A DNA stretch of 64,000 nucleotides from Anoxybacillus ayderensis (GCF_000833605.1 NZ_JXTG01000010.1:28270-92269), one strand, 5' to 3'; shown: positions 27,242 through 39,549, counted from the first letter of the stretch. The notes: generated from the sequence alone by a model not told the origin. Made by a program: numbers and translations.

Positions 27242-28204
27242 ATGAAGCTAAAAGCGATGTATTCGTTTTTAAATGGAGATTTAAACCGAATTGAAGAACA
27301 ATTAAAAATGACGGTGCAAACGTCTGATCCGCTCGTCAATGAAGCATCGTTGCATTTGCTTGAGGCGGGCGGAAAGCGCATTCGTCCGGTTTTTGTTTTA
27401 CTTGGTGGACAATTTGGCACATATCATTTTGAGAAAATGAAACGGGTAGCTGTTGCTCTTGAACTCATTCATATGGCTTCTCTTGTCCATGATGATGTCA
27501 TTGATGGCGCGATGTTACGACGCGGAAAAGAGACGATTCAAGCGAAATGGGGCGACCAATTTGCGATGTACGTTGGCGATTATTTGTTCGCTCGAGCGCT
27601 TGAACAAATGTGTGAAATTGATGATCCTGTTGCCCATCATATTTTAGCGAAAACCATCGTCGAAGTATGTCGTGGAGAAATCGAACAAATTAGCGACAAA
27701 TATCGCTTTGACCAAAATTTGCGTCGCTATTTACAACGAATCAAAAGAAAAACAGCTCTACTTATTGCGGCAAGCTGTCAGCTTGGTGCCGTCGTTGCAG
27801 GGGCGCCTGAAGCGGTTCATAAAAAGTTGTATTGGTTTGGCTATTACGTTGGAATGTCTTTTCAAATTACAGACGATATTCTTGACTTTATCGGAACAGA
27901 AAAACAACTCGGCAAGCCAGCAGGCAGCGATTTATCGCAAGGAAATGTGACGCTCCCTGTTTTGTACGCGATGAAGGAACAGACGTTAAAAGAACAAATT
28001 ATAAAAGTAAACGAACATACAACAAGTCATGAAATGGCGCACGTGATTGATGGCATTAAGCGAACAGACGCCATTGAAAAATCATATGAGCTCGGAGATC
28101 GCTACTTACAAAAAGCACTTCACACATTACAAAAACTGCCACGCAACCGTGCTTGGACGGCACTTTACAACATTGCGAAATATATCGGAAAACGGAAATA
28201 TTAG
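27242..28204 (+). CDS. hepT: Heptaprenyl diphosphate synthase component II
   Basis: A 320-residue catalytic trans-prenyltransferase. The two Asp-rich motifs are present: HDDVID (first, near residue 84) and DDILDF (second, near residue 213), plus GGKRIRP for isopentenyl diphosphate binding. ATG 27242 is preferred to the GTG at 27239 on spacing from a weak GGTG site. It follows menG by 11 bases. Confidence 0.94.
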   Translation: MKLKAMYSFLNGDLNRIEEQLKMTVQTSDPLVNEASLHLLEAGGKRIRPVFVLLGGQFGTYHFEKMKRVAVALELIHMASLVHDDVIDGAMLRRGKETIQAKWGDQFAMYVGDYLFARALEQMCEIDDPVAHHILAKTIVEVCRGEIEQISDKYRFDQNLRRYLQRIKRKTALLIAASCQLGAVVAGAPEAVHKKLYWFGYYVGMSFQITDDILDFIGTEKQLGKPAGSDLSQGNVTLPVLYAMKEQTLKEQIIKVNEHTTSHEMAHVIDGIKRTDAIEKSYELGDRYLQKALHTLQKLPRNRAWTALYNIAKYIGKRKY

Positions 28205-28245
28205 ACGTATGAAAAGAAAAAATTAAATCGTTTTCATGGCGAATA

Positions 28246-28274
28246 TTGCTAATTTGCATACAAGGTGGTATAAT
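28246..28274 (+). promoter_or_regulatory. Candidate sigma-A promoter of ndk
   Basis: TTGCTA (28246-28251), 17-base spacer, TATAAT (28269-28274), about 50 bases before the ndk ATG. Confidence 0.65.
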
Positions 28275-28325
28275 TGCGGAGGAGTGAATTCCAATACATA
28301 ACGTATCAGGGGTGGAGAATTCGTC

Positions 28326-29643
<1,318 letters not shown>

Positions 29644-29645
29644 CC

Positions 29646-29667
29646 GCGGCCGAACTCGGTCGCTTTC
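29646..29667 (+). terminator. Possible weak cheR terminator
   Basis: GCGGCCG (29646-29652), loop AACT, CGGTCGC (29657-29663, one G-T pair), followed only by TTTC. The short T-run makes this a weak call. Confidence 0.45.
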
Positions 29668-29682
29668 TGTGTAATTAAGGGG

Positions 29683-29711
29683 TTACGTCTGTAGAAAAAA
29701 TGTGCTATATT
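29683..29711 (+). promoter_or_regulatory. Candidate promoter of the aroC-aroB-aroH operon
   Basis: TTACGT (29683-29688), 17-base spacer, TATATT (29706-29711), about 40 bases before the aroC start. Confidence 0.5.
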
Positions 29712-29751
29712 CATACATAATCGCTTTAAAGAGATGAAGGGAGAGAGGGAA

Positions 29752-30921
29752 TTGCGGTATTTAACAGCTGGTGAGTCTCACGGTCCACAACTCACAACAA
29801 TTATTGAAGGTGTTCCGGCAGGATTGACGCTTTTCGCAGAGCATATTAACGAAGATTTAGCGCGTCGGCAAAAAGGATACGGTCGCGGACGACGCATGCA
29901 AATTGAAAAAGACGAAGTGAAAATTTTAAGCGGGGTGCGACACGGGAAAACGCTCGGTTCTCCAATTACCCTTGTCGTTGAAAATCGCGATTGGAAACAT
30001 TGGACGAACATTATGGGCATTGAACCGTTAGTTGACGATACAGAAGAAGTGAAAAGAAAAGTGACGCGTCCACGTCCAGGGCATGCAGATTTAAATGGGG
30101 CGATAAAATACGGCCACCGCGATATGCGCAATGTGTTAGAGCGCTCGTCAGCGCGTGAAACAACGGTGCGCGTCGCTGCTGGTGCGGTAGCGAAACGAAT
30201 TTTGTCGGAGTTAGGCATTCGTATCGCAAGCCACGTCGTTGAAATTGGAGGAGTCAAGGCGGAGCATATCGCATATACATCGCTTGAAGAGTTGCAACGA
30301 GTGACAGAGCAATCTCCTGTTCGCTGCTTTGATGCAGAAGCGGAAAAAAAGATGATGGCGGCCATTGATGAAGCGAAAGAAAAAGGTGATTCGATCGGTG
30401 GAATTGTCGAAGTCATTGTGGAAGGTGTTCCGACTGGCGTTGGAAGCTACGTCCATTATGATCGCAAGTTAGATGCAAAAATTGCCGCAGCTATTGTAAG
30501 CATTAATGCGTTTAAAGGAGTTGAGTTTGGCATCGGCTTTGAAGCGGCACGCCGCTTCGGAAGTGAAGTGCATGACGAAATTATATGGAGCAAAGAAACG
30601 GGATATACGCGAAAAACGAATCGACTTGGCGGATTTGAAGGTGGCATGACGACAGGGATGCCAATCGTTGTGCGCGGGGTGATGAAGCCGATTCCGACGT
30701 TATATAAACCGCTTATGAGTGTCGATATTGAAACGAAAGAACCGTTTGCCGCAAGCATTGAACGTTCAGATAGTTGCGCTGTCCCTGCCGCAAGCGTTGT
30801 CGCTGAAGCAGTAGTGGCGTGGGAAATTGCCGCAGCCATTGTCGAACAATTTGGACAAGATCGCATGGATCTGATTATCCAAAATGTCGAAAACATGCGT
30901 CGGTACGCAAAGGAGTTTTAA
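29752..30921 (+). CDS. aroC: Chorismate synthase
   Basis: A 389-residue FMN-dependent lyase making chorismate from EPSP (aroF in B. subtilis naming). GESHGP near the start, the [12 protein letters not shown] block, RPGHAD and [12 protein letters not shown] are all conserved. The TTG at 29752 gives [11 protein letters not shown], the family N-terminus, and follows GGGAGAGAGGG; the ATG at 29734 lies before that site. First gene of the aromatic supraoperon. Confidence 0.96.
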   Translation: MRYLTAGESHGPQLTTIIEGVPAGLTLFAEHINEDLARRQKGYGRGRRMQIEKDEVKILSGVRHGKTLGSPITLVVENRDWKHWTNIMGIEPLVDDTEEVKRKVTRPRPGHADLNGAIKYGHRDMRNVLERSSARETTVRVAAGAVAKRILSELGIRIASHVVEIGGVKAEHIAYTSLEELQRVTEQSPVRCFDAEAEKKMMAAIDEAKEKGDSIGGIVEVIVEGVPTGVGSYVHYDRKLDAKIAAAIVSINAFKGVEFGIGFEAARRFGSEVHDEIIWSKETGYTRKTNRLGGFEGGMTTGMPIVVRGVMKPIPTLYKPLMSVDIETKEPFAASIERSDSCAVPAASVVAEAVVAWEIAAAIVEQFGQDRMDLIIQNVENMRRYAKEF

Positions 30922-30923
30922 TG

Positions 30924-32060
30924 ATGAAACGCATTCACATCGCTACGCCGTCGAAACGATATGAAGTCGTCATTGGGAATGAATTATTGCACATGATGGA
31001 TCGGATGATTGATCGCGTTTGCCCGCATGTGACAGCTGTGCTCATCATTACAGATGAAACGGTCGCTTCGCTTTATTTAGCTGATGTGCAACAAGCTCTT
31101 CATCAAACATATGACCGTGTGTACGCGCATGTGATTCCAAGCGGGGAAGAGGCGAAGTCGTTTGAACAATTTTATGCTTGTCATACCGCAGCGTTAACAA
31201 ACCATTTAGATCGTGATTCATTAATTGTTGCCCTCGGCGGAGGGGTCGTTGGAGATTTAGCTGGTTTTGTCGCAGCGACATATATGCGTGGCATTCGGTT
31301 TGTTCAAGTGCCGACAACGTTATTAGCGCACGATAGCGCTGTTGGAGGAAAAACGGCCATCAATCATCCGCTTGGGAAAAATATGATTGGTGCTTTTTAT
31401 CAGCCTGAACTCGTTTTTTATGATATTTCTCTTCTGTCCACCCTCCCAAAAAGAGAAATGCGATCTGGTTTTGCGGAAATTATTAAACATTCCTTAATTT
31501 ATGATCGCGCTTTTTTTGGCTGGTTACAAGCGAACGTAGAAAAGATAGAGGATTTGAATGGCGAACGATTACAATATGCGATTCAAAGAGGAATTGAAAT
31601 TAAAGCGGCAGTTGTCTCACAAGATGAGAAAGAGCATGGGGTTCGCGCCCACTTGAACTTCGGTCATACGCTTGGTCATGCGCTAGAAAGCGAGCTCGGG
31701 TACGGAGTGATGACGCATGGAGATGCGGTTGCCCTCGGGATGTTATTTGCCATTTTTGTCAGTGAACGTTTTTACAACCAACCGCTTTTTTACTCGTCGT
31801 TTCGGACGTTATTTCATCATTACGGCTTTCCGACTTCGCTTCCATCACACGTATCGCCTGAACGTTTGCTTGAAAAAATGAAAAAAGATAAAAAGGCGAA
31901 AGATCAAACGGTGCGCATGGTGTTAATGAAAGAGATCGGAACGGTATGTGTAGAACAGATAAGCGATGAACAATTGTTGCAATGGTTATACGCGTTTGCC
32001 GAAGAAGGAGGGGAAACATGTGATTCGAGCGATTCGCGGGGCAACGACTGTGAGCAATAA
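30924..32060 (+). CDS. aroB: 3-dehydroquinate synthase
   Basis: A 378-residue NAD- and metal-dependent enzyme converting DAHP to 3-dehydroquinate. [19 protein letters not shown] (NAD binding), [18 protein letters not shown] and the metal-binding HxxxH-type region [10 protein letters not shown] are present. AAGGAG fits ATG 30924 better than the ATG at 30921. The frame runs 41 bases into aroH, so the last residues are read from aroH sequence in another frame. The protein is about 16 residues longer than the B. subtilis enzyme. Confidence 0.94.
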   Translation: MKRIHIATPSKRYEVVIGNELLHMMDRMIDRVCPHVTAVLIITDETVASLYLADVQQALHQTYDRVYAHVIPSGEEAKSFEQFYACHTAALTNHLDRDSLIVALGGGVVGDLAGFVAATYMRGIRFVQVPTTLLAHDSAVGGKTAINHPLGKNMIGAFYQPELVFYDISLLSTLPKREMRSGFAEIIKHSLIYDRAFFGWLQANVEKIEDLNGERLQYAIQRGIEIKAAVVSQDEKEHGVRAHLNFGHTLGHALESELGYGVMTHGDAVALGMLFAIFVSERFYNQPLFYSSFRTLFHHYGFPTSLPSHVSPERLLEKMKKDKKAKDQTVRMVLMKEIGTVCVEQISDEQLLQWLYAFAEEGGETCDSSDSRGNDCEQ

Positions 32061-32400
32061 CGATGAACGAGAGATTGTCGATGAAACGAAACGATTGTTA
32101 ATAGAAATGATCCGCCAAAACGATGTGAACGCAGAAGACGTCGTATCGGTACTCATTTCGATGACCGATGATTTAAACGCCACGTTCCCGGCGAAAGCGT
32201 TGCGTCATCTCGATGGATGGACGTATGTTCCAGTGATGTGTATGCGCGAAATTAACGTTCCGCATGCATTACCGAAATGTATTCGCGTCATGATGACTGT
32301 ACATACGAAGCGAGCGCAGCAAGATATTCATCACGTATATTTACGCGATGCAATCCAGCTTCGGCCGGATCTGCAGTTGACAAAAAAGTCAGACATATAA
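32020..32400 (+). CDS. aroH: Chorismate mutase, AroH type
   Basis: A 126-residue monofunctional mutase converting chorismate to prephenate. Active-site residues known from B. subtilis AroH are seen: the Arg of IRGATT, Cys and Glu in PVMCMREIN, Arg in CIRVMM and Tyr in HHVYLRD. The GTG at 32020 has GAAGGAGGGG upstream and lies inside the aroB frame. The trp promoter lies in its last codons. Confidence 0.94.
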   Translation: MIRAIRGATTVSNNDEREIVDETKRLLIEMIRQNDVNAEDVVSVLISMTDDLNATFPAKALRHLDGWTYVPVMCMREINVPHALPKCIRVMMTVHTKRAQQDIHHVYLRDAIQLRPDLQLTKKSDI

Positions 32401-32406
32401 TATGAT
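32377..32406 (+). promoter_or_regulatory. Promoter of trpEDCFBA
   Basis: Perfect TTGACA (32377-32382), 18-base spacer, TATGAT (32401-32406). It straddles the aroH stop and places the transcript start just before the TRAP repeats. A TATAAT at 32396-32401 is only 13 bases from the -35 box and less likely. Confidence 0.8.
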
Positions 32407-32417
32407 GGTTTATAAGT

Positions 32418-32468
32418 TAGCTGAGTAGAGTAAGAGTTGAGTAGAGAATGAGTGAGAGCGGAGCAGAG
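32418..32468 (+). promoter_or_regulatory. TRAP-binding site in the trp leader
   Basis: Ten triplets in register: UAG at 32418, then GAG at 32423, 32428, 32434, 32439, 32444, 32450, 32456, 32461 and 32466. All are separated by two or three bases; an AAG at 32414 may be a degenerate eleventh. This is the spacing that wraps around the 11-subunit TRAP ring. Confidence 0.95.
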
Positions 32469-32486
32469 GATCGTTAAGGTACGTAT

Positions 32487-32517
32487 GCCTAAAGACTGCC
32501 CGTCTTTAGGCTTTTTT
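32487..32517 (+). terminator. trp attenuator terminator
   Basis: GCCTAAAGAC (32487-32496), 5-base loop, exact complement (32502-32511), then TTTTTT, 19 bases after the TRAP repeats. When TRAP with bound tryptophan covers the repeats, this terminator should form and stop transcription before trpE. I could not identify the antiterminator pairing with confidence. Confidence 0.93.
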
Positions 32518-32568
32518 GTTTCCTCTTTGTTTCCCCTCATGTTCATTCTCCGAGAAAGGAGAACGATC

Positions 32569-34074
32569 ATGAATATATCTACATTTTTGCAGACAGCTTC
32601 CCAATTTCGGACGATTCCGATTGTGCGTCGGTTTTTCGCTGACACGCTTCAACCGATTCAACTATTTATGTCTTTACGCGATGAGGCAGCCTTTTTGCTT
32701 GAAAGTGGAGACGACGTGTCGCCTTGGTCTCGCTATTCATTCATCGGCATTCGGCCGTTCATGTCCATTGAAAGCGATGATGGCAAACAATTTTTTGTAA
32801 AAGAACAAAAACAAGTGTTAGCGTGCACCGGGACGATTCAAGAGGCGTTTGCTATTATGCAGCAACATCTTCACGTTCAACTGTTATCATTAGACGTTCC
32901 ATTTCGTGGGGGAGCTGTTGGTTATATTAGCTACGATTTTATTTCTTCTATTGAGAAAGTTCCTTATCATGCGTATAACGATTTACAAATGAAAATCGTT
33001 CATTTCGTCGTTTGTGAATCACTTTTTGCGTTTGATCATGTAAAAAAAGAGTTGTTGCTTATCCATTATGTGCGTGTACAAGAAACAGATGACGAGGCAA
33101 AGCGAGTAGAAAAGTATGAAGCTGCATGTCGAACAATCGATGAGCTTGCGCGCAAAATGGTTCAAGGCTGTAATGAACAAGCACATATGATGTTCGATCG
33201 AAATATTTCGGTTTCGTTTGATCGTGTTCATTCGAATATGGATCGACAGACGTTTTATAAAGCGGTGGAAAACATTCAATCATACATTGCAAGCGGAGAT
33301 GTGTTTCAAACGGTTTTGTCGCAACGATTTGCGATCGAAACGTCCATTGATGGACTTGAGCTATATCGATTATTGCGTCTATTAAATCCATCGCCGTATT
33401 TATTTTATTTACAACTCGGTGAAGAACAAATTATCGGCAGCTCTCCGGAAAAGCTCATCCAAGTACGAAATCGGGAACTTGAGATCGATCCGATCGCTGG
33501 CACGCGTCGTCGCGGAAAAGATGAACGAGAAGATGCTGTGCTTATGAATGAGTTGCTTCATGACCCAAAAGAGCGAGCGGAACATTATATGCTTGTCGAT
33601 CTTGCCCGCAATGATATTGGTCGCGTCGCTATGTATGGAACGGTTCGTACACCGCAATTTATGCAAGTGGGGAAGTTCTCGCATGTCATGCATTTAATTT
33701 CAAAAGTAACGGGAACGCTTCGGAAAGACGTTCATCCGCTTGATGCGTTAATCGCTGCTTTTCCTGCTGGAACGGTGAGCGGGGCACCGAAAATTCGTGC
33801 GATGCAAATTATTCAAGAGTTAGAACCGACGGCACGCAACGTATATGCAGGGGCGATTGCATATATCGGCTTCGACGGCAATATTGACTCGTGCATCGCC
33901 ATTCGAACGGCGGTGTTAAAAAATAAAGTAGCATATGTGCAAGCAGGGGCGGGAGTCGTTGCTGATTCATTGCCCGAGCTAGAATGGAAAGAAACGAGAA
34001 ATAAAGCGAGCGCTTTAATTCATGCGATTCAGCTTGCAGAGCACGTATTTAAAGGAGGAGAACAACGTGTTTGA
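32569..34074 (+). CDS. trpE: Anthranilate synthase component I
   Basis: A 501-residue chorismate-using subunit of anthranilate synthase. DPIAGTRRRGKDEREDAVLM, LVDLARNDIGRV, SAPKIRAM-type (GTVSGAPKIRAMQII) and GYISYDF motifs are present, as is the N-terminal LLES feedback-binding element. ATG 32569 has AAAGGAG. The glutaminase subunit (trpG/pabA) is not in the operon, as in B. subtilis. Expression should be under TRAP control through the leader. Confidence 0.96.
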   Translation: MNISTFLQTASQFRTIPIVRRFFADTLQPIQLFMSLRDEAAFLLESGDDVSPWSRYSFIGIRPFMSIESDDGKQFFVKEQKQVLACTGTIQEAFAIMQQHLHVQLLSLDVPFRGGAVGYISYDFISSIEKVPYHAYNDLQMKIVHFVVCESLFAFDHVKKELLLIHYVRVQETDDEAKRVEKYEAACRTIDELARKMVQGCNEQAHMMFDRNISVSFDRVHSNMDRQTFYKAVENIQSYIASGDVFQTVLSQRFAIETSIDGLELYRLLRLLNPSPYLFYLQLGEEQIIGSSPEKLIQVRNRELEIDPIAGTRRRGKDEREDAVLMNELLHDPKERAEHYMLVDLARNDIGRVAMYGTVRTPQFMQVGKFSHVMHLISKVTGTLRKDVHPLDALIAAFPAGTVSGAPKIRAMQIIQELEPTARNVYAGAIAYIGFDGNIDSCIAIRTAVLKNKVAYVQAGAGVVADSLPELEWKETRNKASALIHAIQLAEHVFKGGEQRV

Positions 34075-35077
34075 ACAGTTGCTGCATAAATGTGCGAGAA
34101 GCGAAACGTTAACGGAGCATGAGGCGTATGAAGCGATGCATGCGATGATGAGCGGGGAAGTGGATGAAAAGCAAGTGGCAGCTTTTTTAGCTTTATTACG
34201 GTTTCGCGGTGAAACGGTCGATGAGCTTGTCGGCTTTATTCAGGCGATGCGCGACCGAATGCGGACGGTTTCCCTTGGGGAATCGGTGATCGATACGTGT
34301 GGAACAGGTGGAGACGGAAAAGGGACGTTTAACATTTCGACAGCCGTCGCTTTGCTTGTTGCTTCGCTCGATGTCGCAGTTGCAAAACATGGGAATCGGG
34401 CGGTTTCATCAAAGAGTGGAAGCGCAAATGTCATTGAACATTTTCACATTCCGATGCCGAAAACGGAAGAAGAAGCAAAAAAAGCGTTGCGTACACATCG
34501 ACTCGTCTTTTTATTTGCTCCATTTTATCACGAAGCGATGAAGCACGTTGCCCCTGTTCGTCAAAGTTTAAAAATGCGAACGGTATTTAATTTGCTTGGA
34601 CCGCTCGTTAATCCGGCTCAACCGAAACGACAAGTGATTGGTGTACATGATGAAAAAGATGCGCGAAAAATGGCGGAAGCGTTGTGGCGAATCGGAACCG
34701 AACATGCCGTATTCGTTACAAGCCGCGACGGCTTAGACGAATGTAGCATTGCTGCCGAAACAAAACTCATTGAACTAAAAAACGGACATATGATTGAACG
34801 CATCATCGCTCCCGAACATGTAGGTTTACCGCGCGGGCGGTTGTCCGACATATGTGTTCATAGTGTAGATGAAAGTGCCCAACTCATTGAGCGCGTGTTT
34901 GCAAACTGCGCGAATGAAAGTGCAACTCATGTTGTTTTACTAAATGCGGGTGTTGCTTTATATGTCGCTGGTGTTGTGTCGAATATTTCAGATGGAGTAA
35001 ATATGGCAAAACGTGCGATTGAGAACGGCAATGCATATGCGTATTTACAAAGATTAAGAGGTGAACTATATGCTTGA
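34067..35077 (+). CDS. trpD: Anthranilate phosphoribosyltransferase
   Basis: A 336-residue enzyme joining anthranilate and PRPP. The PRPP-binding CGTGGDGKGTFNIST (about residues 78-92) and KHGNRAVSSKSGSAN are conserved. The GTG at 34067 with AAAGGAGGAG overlaps the trpE stop by 8 bases. Second gene of trpEDCFBA. Confidence 0.95.
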   Translation: MFEQLLHKCARSETLTEHEAYEAMHAMMSGEVDEKQVAAFLALLRFRGETVDELVGFIQAMRDRMRTVSLGESVIDTCGTGGDGKGTFNISTAVALLVASLDVAVAKHGNRAVSSKSGSANVIEHFHIPMPKTEEEAKKALRTHRLVFLFAPFYHEAMKHVAPVRQSLKMRTVFNLLGPLVNPAQPKRQVIGVHDEKDARKMAEALWRIGTEHAVFVTSRDGLDECSIAAETKLIELKNGHMIERIIAPEHVGLPRGRLSDICVHSVDESAQLIERVFANCANESATHVVLLNAGVALYVAGVVSNISDGVNMAKRAIENGNAYAYLQRLRGELYA

Positions 35078-35831
35078 AACGATTTTGCAAACGAAAAGAG
35101 AAGAAGTGGCATCGTTACAATTACCAGAACCGTGCGAACGATTTTCTCGTCGCTCGTTTTATGACGCATTAGCAAAGCCGCATCGCTTTTTAGGGTTAAT
35201 TGCGGAAGTGAAAAAAGCATCGCCGTCGAAAGGCGTCATTCGACAACATATGAATGTCGTTGATATTGCACGTGCATATGAACAAGCAGGTGCGGATGCT
35301 GTGTCTGTATTAACAGATGAACGATATTTTGCTGGTCATCGCTCATATGTCACGCAGGTGAAAAAACATATTCAAATACCGGTTTTACGTAAAGACTTTA
35401 TTATTGATCGCAAACAGCTTGTTGAAAGTGTCCGTATTGGGGCAGATGCAATTTTGCTCATCGGTGAGGCGCTCGATCCAAGTGTTTTACACGAATTATA
35501 TGAAGAAGCGCACGAAATGGGATTGCACTGTTTAGTGGAAGTGCATGCTCCAAACACGGTAGAGGCCATTTTAAAACGGTTCACACCGAAAGTGATCGGC
35601 ATTAATAACCGTGACTTAATGACGTTTCATACATCGCTTCATGTAACAAAACAAATCGTTCCGCTATTGCCAAATTGCATCATTGTTAGTGAAAGCGGCA
35701 TCCACACATTCGATGATGTGCAGACGGTACAACAAGCAGGTGCACATGCGATGCTCGTCGGCGAAGCGCTCATGCGCAAGCCAGATGTTCGGGCGGCTGT
35801 TTATGAATTGTTTGGGGAGCGTTGTGTATGA
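35070..35831 (+). CDS. trpC: Indole-3-glycerol phosphate synthase
   Basis: A 253-residue TIM-barrel enzyme. IAEVKKASPSKG carries the catalytic lysine region, VLRKDFIID the second lysine, and GINNRDL and VSESGI are typical. ATG 35070 has AAGAGGTG and overlaps the trpD stop by 8 bases; a GTG at 35061 lies inside that ribosome site. Confidence 0.95.
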   Translation: MLETILQTKREEVASLQLPEPCERFSRRSFYDALAKPHRFLGLIAEVKKASPSKGVIRQHMNVVDIARAYEQAGADAVSVLTDERYFAGHRSYVTQVKKHIQIPVLRKDFIIDRKQLVESVRIGADAILLIGEALDPSVLHELYEEAHEMGLHCLVEVHAPNTVEAILKRFTPKVIGINNRDLMTFHTSLHVTKQIVPLLPNCIIVSESGIHTFDDVQTVQQAGAHAMLVGEALMRKPDVRAAVYELFGERCV

Positions 35832-36463
35832 CCGTTTTGAAATATTGTGGCAATCGCTCGTTGCAAGATGTGCAACTTGTTGCAAAAAGCGAAGCAGACT
35901 ACATCGGATTCGTGTTTGCTGAAAGTAAGCGGAAGGTCAAACCGCAACATGTAAAAAGATGGCTATCTGTCGTTCAACTAGAAACGAAACAAATTGTTGG
36001 CGTCTTCGTTCATCCAACAATGACGTCTGTCGCTTCTGTTCTTGCGCACGTTCCTTTATCGATCATTCAATGTCATGGGATGGAGACGATACAAACGGTA
36101 AAGCAATTAAAAGAAACGTTCCAACTTCCTGTTTGGAAAGTCATCCATCATGCTCCAGAGGCGTGGACATATATGCGCGCTTGGAAAGGAATCGCGGACG
36201 GTTTTGTTATTGATAGCGGTCGGAAAGGAGCGTGGGGTGGAACAGGCATTTCGTTTGATTGGCGCGTTGTTCCTTATTACATGGAAGAAGCGAGTCGTCA
36301 AGGTGTACCTTGTTTCATTGCAGGAGGCATTACACCAGATAACGTCGAACAGTTGTTGATGTATGAGCCGTTCGGGATAGACATGAGTAGCGGAATTGAA
36401 GAAAATGAGCGGAAAAGTGAACAAAAAATAAAAACCATTGAACAGAAGGTGAAAACATGTTGA
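35828..36463 (+). CDS. trpF: Phosphoribosylanthranilate isomerase
   Basis: A 211-residue TIM-barrel isomerase. It begins [11 protein letters not shown], with the catalytic Cys near residue 7 in the usual K(I/Y)CG context, and shows [10 protein letters not shown] and GGITPDN. ATG 35828 overlaps the trpC stop (ATGA) with GGGGAG upstream. The C-terminus is Lys/Glu-rich and overlaps trpB by 7 bases. Confidence 0.93.
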   Translation: MTVLKYCGNRSLQDVQLVAKSEADYIGFVFAESKRKVKPQHVKRWLSVVQLETKQIVGVFVHPTMTSVASVLAHVPLSIIQCHGMETIQTVKQLKETFQLPVWKVIHHAPEAWTYMRAWKGIADGFVIDSGRKGAWGGTGISFDWRVVPYYMEEASRQGVPCFIAGGITPDNVEQLLMYEPFGIDMSSGIEENERKSEQKIKTIEQKVKTC

Positions 36464-37653
36464 CATTACCAAATGAACGTGGCCGTTTTGGGATGTTTGG
36501 TGGAAAATTTGTGCCTGAAACATTAATGCGTCCGTTAGCTGACATCGAACAACAATTATATGAAGCGTTAGCGGATCCTTCGTTTCACGCTGAATATATG
36601 CGTCATTTGTATGAATATTCGGGACGACCGACCGCTTTAACGTTTGCAAAAAACTTGACAGAACGATTAGGCGGGGCGAAAATGTACTTTAAACGTGAAG
36701 ACTTGAACCATACAGGTGCTCATAAAATTAACAATGCCATTGGTCAGGCGTTGTTAGCGAGACGAATGGGAAAACGAAAAATTATTGCTGAAACAGGGGC
36801 AGGGCAACATGGAGTAGCTGCGGCGACCGTTGCCGCTCGTTTTGGCATGGAATGCAAAGTATTTATGGGCGAAGAAGATGTGAAACGGCAAGCATTAAAT
36901 GTCTTTCGCATGAAATTGCTTGGTGCGCAAGTCATTCCGGTGACAAGTGGCAATCGTACGTTAAAAGATGCGACAAATGAAGCGATTCGTTATTGGGTCG
37001 AGCATTGTGATGATCATTTTTACATGATTGGCTCTGTCGTTGGACCTCATCCGTATCCGATGATGGTACGGGAATTTCAACGCATTATCGGGGAAGAAGC
37101 GCGCGAACAAATGTTAAAAGCAGAAGGAAAACTTCCTCATACAATTATCGCTTGTGTTGGTGGAGGGAGTAACGCGATCGGCATGTTTCATCCATTTTTA
37201 GACGATGACGTGGAATGTATCGGTGTTGAAGCGGCTGGAAAAGGTGTGCATACAACGGAACACGCCGCCACAATCACAAAAGGAACAAAAGGTGTCATTC
37301 ACGGTTCGCTCACATACGTATTGCAAGATGAGCACGGTCAAATTACAGAACCGTATTCGATTTCAGCCGGTTTAGATTATCCAGGTGTCGGACCGGAGCA
37401 TGCGTATTTAGCACACATTGGACGCGTTCGCTATGAAAGTGTCACAGATGAAGAAGCGATCGCTGCCCTTCAAATGACAGCAGAAATGGAAGGGATCATC
37501 CCAGCTATCGAGTCCGCACACGCGCTCGCCAAAGCGTTTCAAATCGCTCCCCTTCGCTCACGAGAGGAAATCATTCTCGTTTGTTTATCAGGAAGAGGGG
37601 ATAAAGATGTGCAGACAGTGATGAACTATTTGGAAGGGGATGAACAGGAATGA
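36457..37653 (+). CDS. trpB: Tryptophan synthase beta chain
   Basis: A 398-residue PLP enzyme condensing indole and serine. The PLP lysine lies in [24 protein letters not shown] is the conserved loop, and GGGSNAIG binds the PLP phosphate. AGAAGGTG precedes the ATG. It overlaps trpF and trpA at both ends. Confidence 0.97.
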   Translation: MLTLPNERGRFGMFGGKFVPETLMRPLADIEQQLYEALADPSFHAEYMRHLYEYSGRPTALTFAKNLTERLGGAKMYFKREDLNHTGAHKINNAIGQALLARRMGKRKIIAETGAGQHGVAAATVAARFGMECKVFMGEEDVKRQALNVFRMKLLGAQVIPVTSGNRTLKDATNEAIRYWVEHCDDHFYMIGSVVGPHPYPMMVREFQRIIGEEAREQMLKAEGKLPHTIIACVGGGSNAIGMFHPFLDDDVECIGVEAAGKGVHTTEHAATITKGTKGVIHGSLTYVLQDEHGQITEPYSISAGLDYPGVGPEHAYLAHIGRVRYESVTDEEAIAALQMTAEMEGIIPAIESAHALAKAFQIAPLRSREEIILVCLSGRGDKDVQTVMNYLEGDEQE

Positions 37654-38492
37654 AACATTTTATTCCATTTATCGTGGCGGGCGATCCGTGTGAAGAAGTG
37701 ACGATTGATTTAGCGATCGCTCTTGAGCAGACAGGGGCAACGATGTTAGAGCTTGGCGTTCCTTATTCTGATCCGCTTGCAGACGGACCGATTATTCAGC
37801 GAGCAGCGAGTCGGGCGTTGAAAAATGGCATGACGTTAACAAAAGCGCTTACTCTCATCGGTCAAATGCGAAAAAAAGGTGTAAAAATTCCGATTATTGT
37901 CTTTACGTATTATAATCCTGTGTTACAATTAGGAGAAGAACGCTTTTTTGCTTTAGCGCAACAAAACGGTGCGAGCGGTGTGCTCATTCCAGATTTGCCT
38001 TTCGAAGAGAGCGAGCATATGAGAACGTTAGGCGAAACGTACGACATCCCTTATATTTCACTTGTCGCTCCAACGTCTAATGAACGCATCGCGATGATTG
38101 CATCGAAAGCACAATCGTTTTTATATTGTGTTTCATCATTAGGTGTCACAGGTGTTCGGGACTCGTTGCCGACAAAATTGCACGAATTTTTGCAACAAGT
38201 GAAATCATATAGCCGTGTTCCCGTTGTCGTCGGATTCGGCATTTCGACAGCAGAACAAGTGGAGCGACTTCAGCATGTATGTGATGGAATCGTCATCGGC
38301 AGCGCCATTGTACAAAAAATTGAACAACTTCAAGACGAATTGAACGATGTGCATACACGTCAAGAGGCGCTTCGCGTTTTTTCACAATACGTCGCTTCGC
38401 TCATTGAACCACTGAAAATGAGGGTGAGAAAAAATGAAAGTGAAACAACAACTAAAACAACTAAAACCGTATCAACCGGGCAAACCGATTGA
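37650..38492 (+). CDS. trpA: Tryptophan synthase alpha chain
   Basis: A 280-residue TIM-barrel subunit cleaving indole-3-glycerol phosphate. [15 protein letters not shown] (catalytic Glu and Asp region), FTYYNP and VGFGIS are seen. It starts with an ATGA overlap on trpB. The frame continues 59 bases into hisC. The last residues (about 263-280, rich in Thr and Lys) therefore come from hisC sequence in another frame and extend past the usual C-terminus. Confidence 0.95.
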   Translation: MKHFIPFIVAGDPCEEVTIDLAIALEQTGATMLELGVPYSDPLADGPIIQRAASRALKNGMTLTKALTLIGQMRKKGVKIPIIVFTYYNPVLQLGEERFFALAQQNGASGVLIPDLPFEESEHMRTLGETYDIPYISLVAPTSNERIAMIASKAQSFLYCVSSLGVTGVRDSLPTKLHEFLQQVKSYSRVPVVVGFGISTAEQVERLQHVCDGIVIGSAIVQKIEQLQDELNDVHTRQEALRVFSQYVASLIEPLKMRVRKNESETTTKTTKTVSTGQTD

Positions 38493-39549
38493 AGAAGTAA
38501 AACGCGAATATCAATTAGAAACGGTCATTAAGTTAGCATCAAATGAAAATCCGTACGGTTGCTCATCGCTCGTTCAGCAAGCGATCACTGCCGAGCTTGC
38601 TCATTTGGCGTTGTACCCTGACGGATATAGCCGAGCGTTGCGCGAGGCGCTCGCTAAGCATGTTGGCGTCAATGAAAAGCAACTCATTTTTGGAAACGGG
38701 TCGGATGAAGTTGTTCAAATGATTTGTCGCGCTTTTTTACAAAAAGGAACGAACACGGTGATGGCTACACCAACGTTTCCGCAATATCGTCATAACGCGA
38801 TCATCGAAGGTGCAGAAGTGCGTGAAATTCCGCTTCGAGACGGACATCATCATTTAGAAGCGATGCTTGAAGCGATCGATGACGATACGCGCGTCGTTTG
38901 GATTTGTAGCCCAAACAATCCGACAGGTACGTATGTCAATGACGCTTCTTTGCGTGCATTTTTAGAAAAAGTACCGAAACATGTGCTCGTCGTTGTCGAT
39001 GAAGCGTATTATGAATACGTGCAAGCGGATGACTATCCAAATACCGTTTCTTTGCTTCAACAATATGAAAATATAATGATTTTACGCACGTTTTCAAAAG
39101 CATACGGGTTAGCCGCGCTTCGTATCGGATACGGCATTGGACATGAGCATATGTTACAAGCGATGGAGCCAGCACGCGAGCCATTTAATACATCACGTCT
39201 TGCGCAAGTCGCTGCATTAGCCGCATTAAACGACCAAACATTTATTCAACAATGTGTCCAAAAAAATAAACAAGGGTTAAACGAATTTTATTCTTTTTGT
39301 GATCAATACGGTTTGCACTACTACAAGTCCGAGGGAAATTTCATTTTAATTGATTTTGGCTTTAGCGGTGATGAAGTGTTTACGTATTTGCTTCAACGTG
39401 GCATCATTGTACGTTCAGGATGCGCTCTCGGTTTTCCGACAGCTGTGCGCATTACAGTCGGATCGGCAGAACAAAACGAAACGATCATCCGAGCGTTAAC
39501 AAACATGTTGAAAGAAAGAAGGGAAAAACTTTGCGAGGAAACGTTTTAA
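38434..39549 (+). CDS. hisC: Histidinol-phosphate aminotransferase
   Basis: A 371-residue class I/II PLP aminotransferase. [10 protein letters not shown] near the N-terminus, [16 protein letters not shown] and the PLP lysine in [15 protein letters not shown] are visible. In B. subtilis, HisC in this operon serves both histidine and tyrosine/phenylalanine synthesis, which explains its place between trp and tyrA. Its ribosome site (GAGGGTGAG) lies within trpA. Confidence 0.94.
   Translation: MKVKQQLKQLKPYQPGKPIEEVKREYQLETVIKLASNENPYGCSSLVQQAITAELAHLALYPDGYSRALREALAKHVGVNEKQLIFGNGSDEVVQMICRAFLQKGTNTVMATPTFPQYRHNAIIEGAEVREIPLRDGHHHLEAMLEAIDDDTRVVWICSPNNPTGTYVNDASLRAFLEKVPKHVLVVVDEAYYEYVQADDYPNTVSLLQQYENIMILRTFSKAYGLAALRIGYGIGHEHMLQAMEPAREPFNTSRLAQVAALAALNDQTFIQQCVQKNKQGLNEFYSFCDQYGLHYYKSEGNFILIDFGFSGDEVFTYLLQRGIIVRSGCALGFPTAVRITVGSAEQNETIIRALTNMLKERREKLCEETF

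Noticed and set aside
32396..32401. TATAAT as the trp -10 box
   Set aside because: It is only 13 bases from the perfect -35 box; TATGAT at 32401-32406 gives an 18-base spacing and the right leader start.
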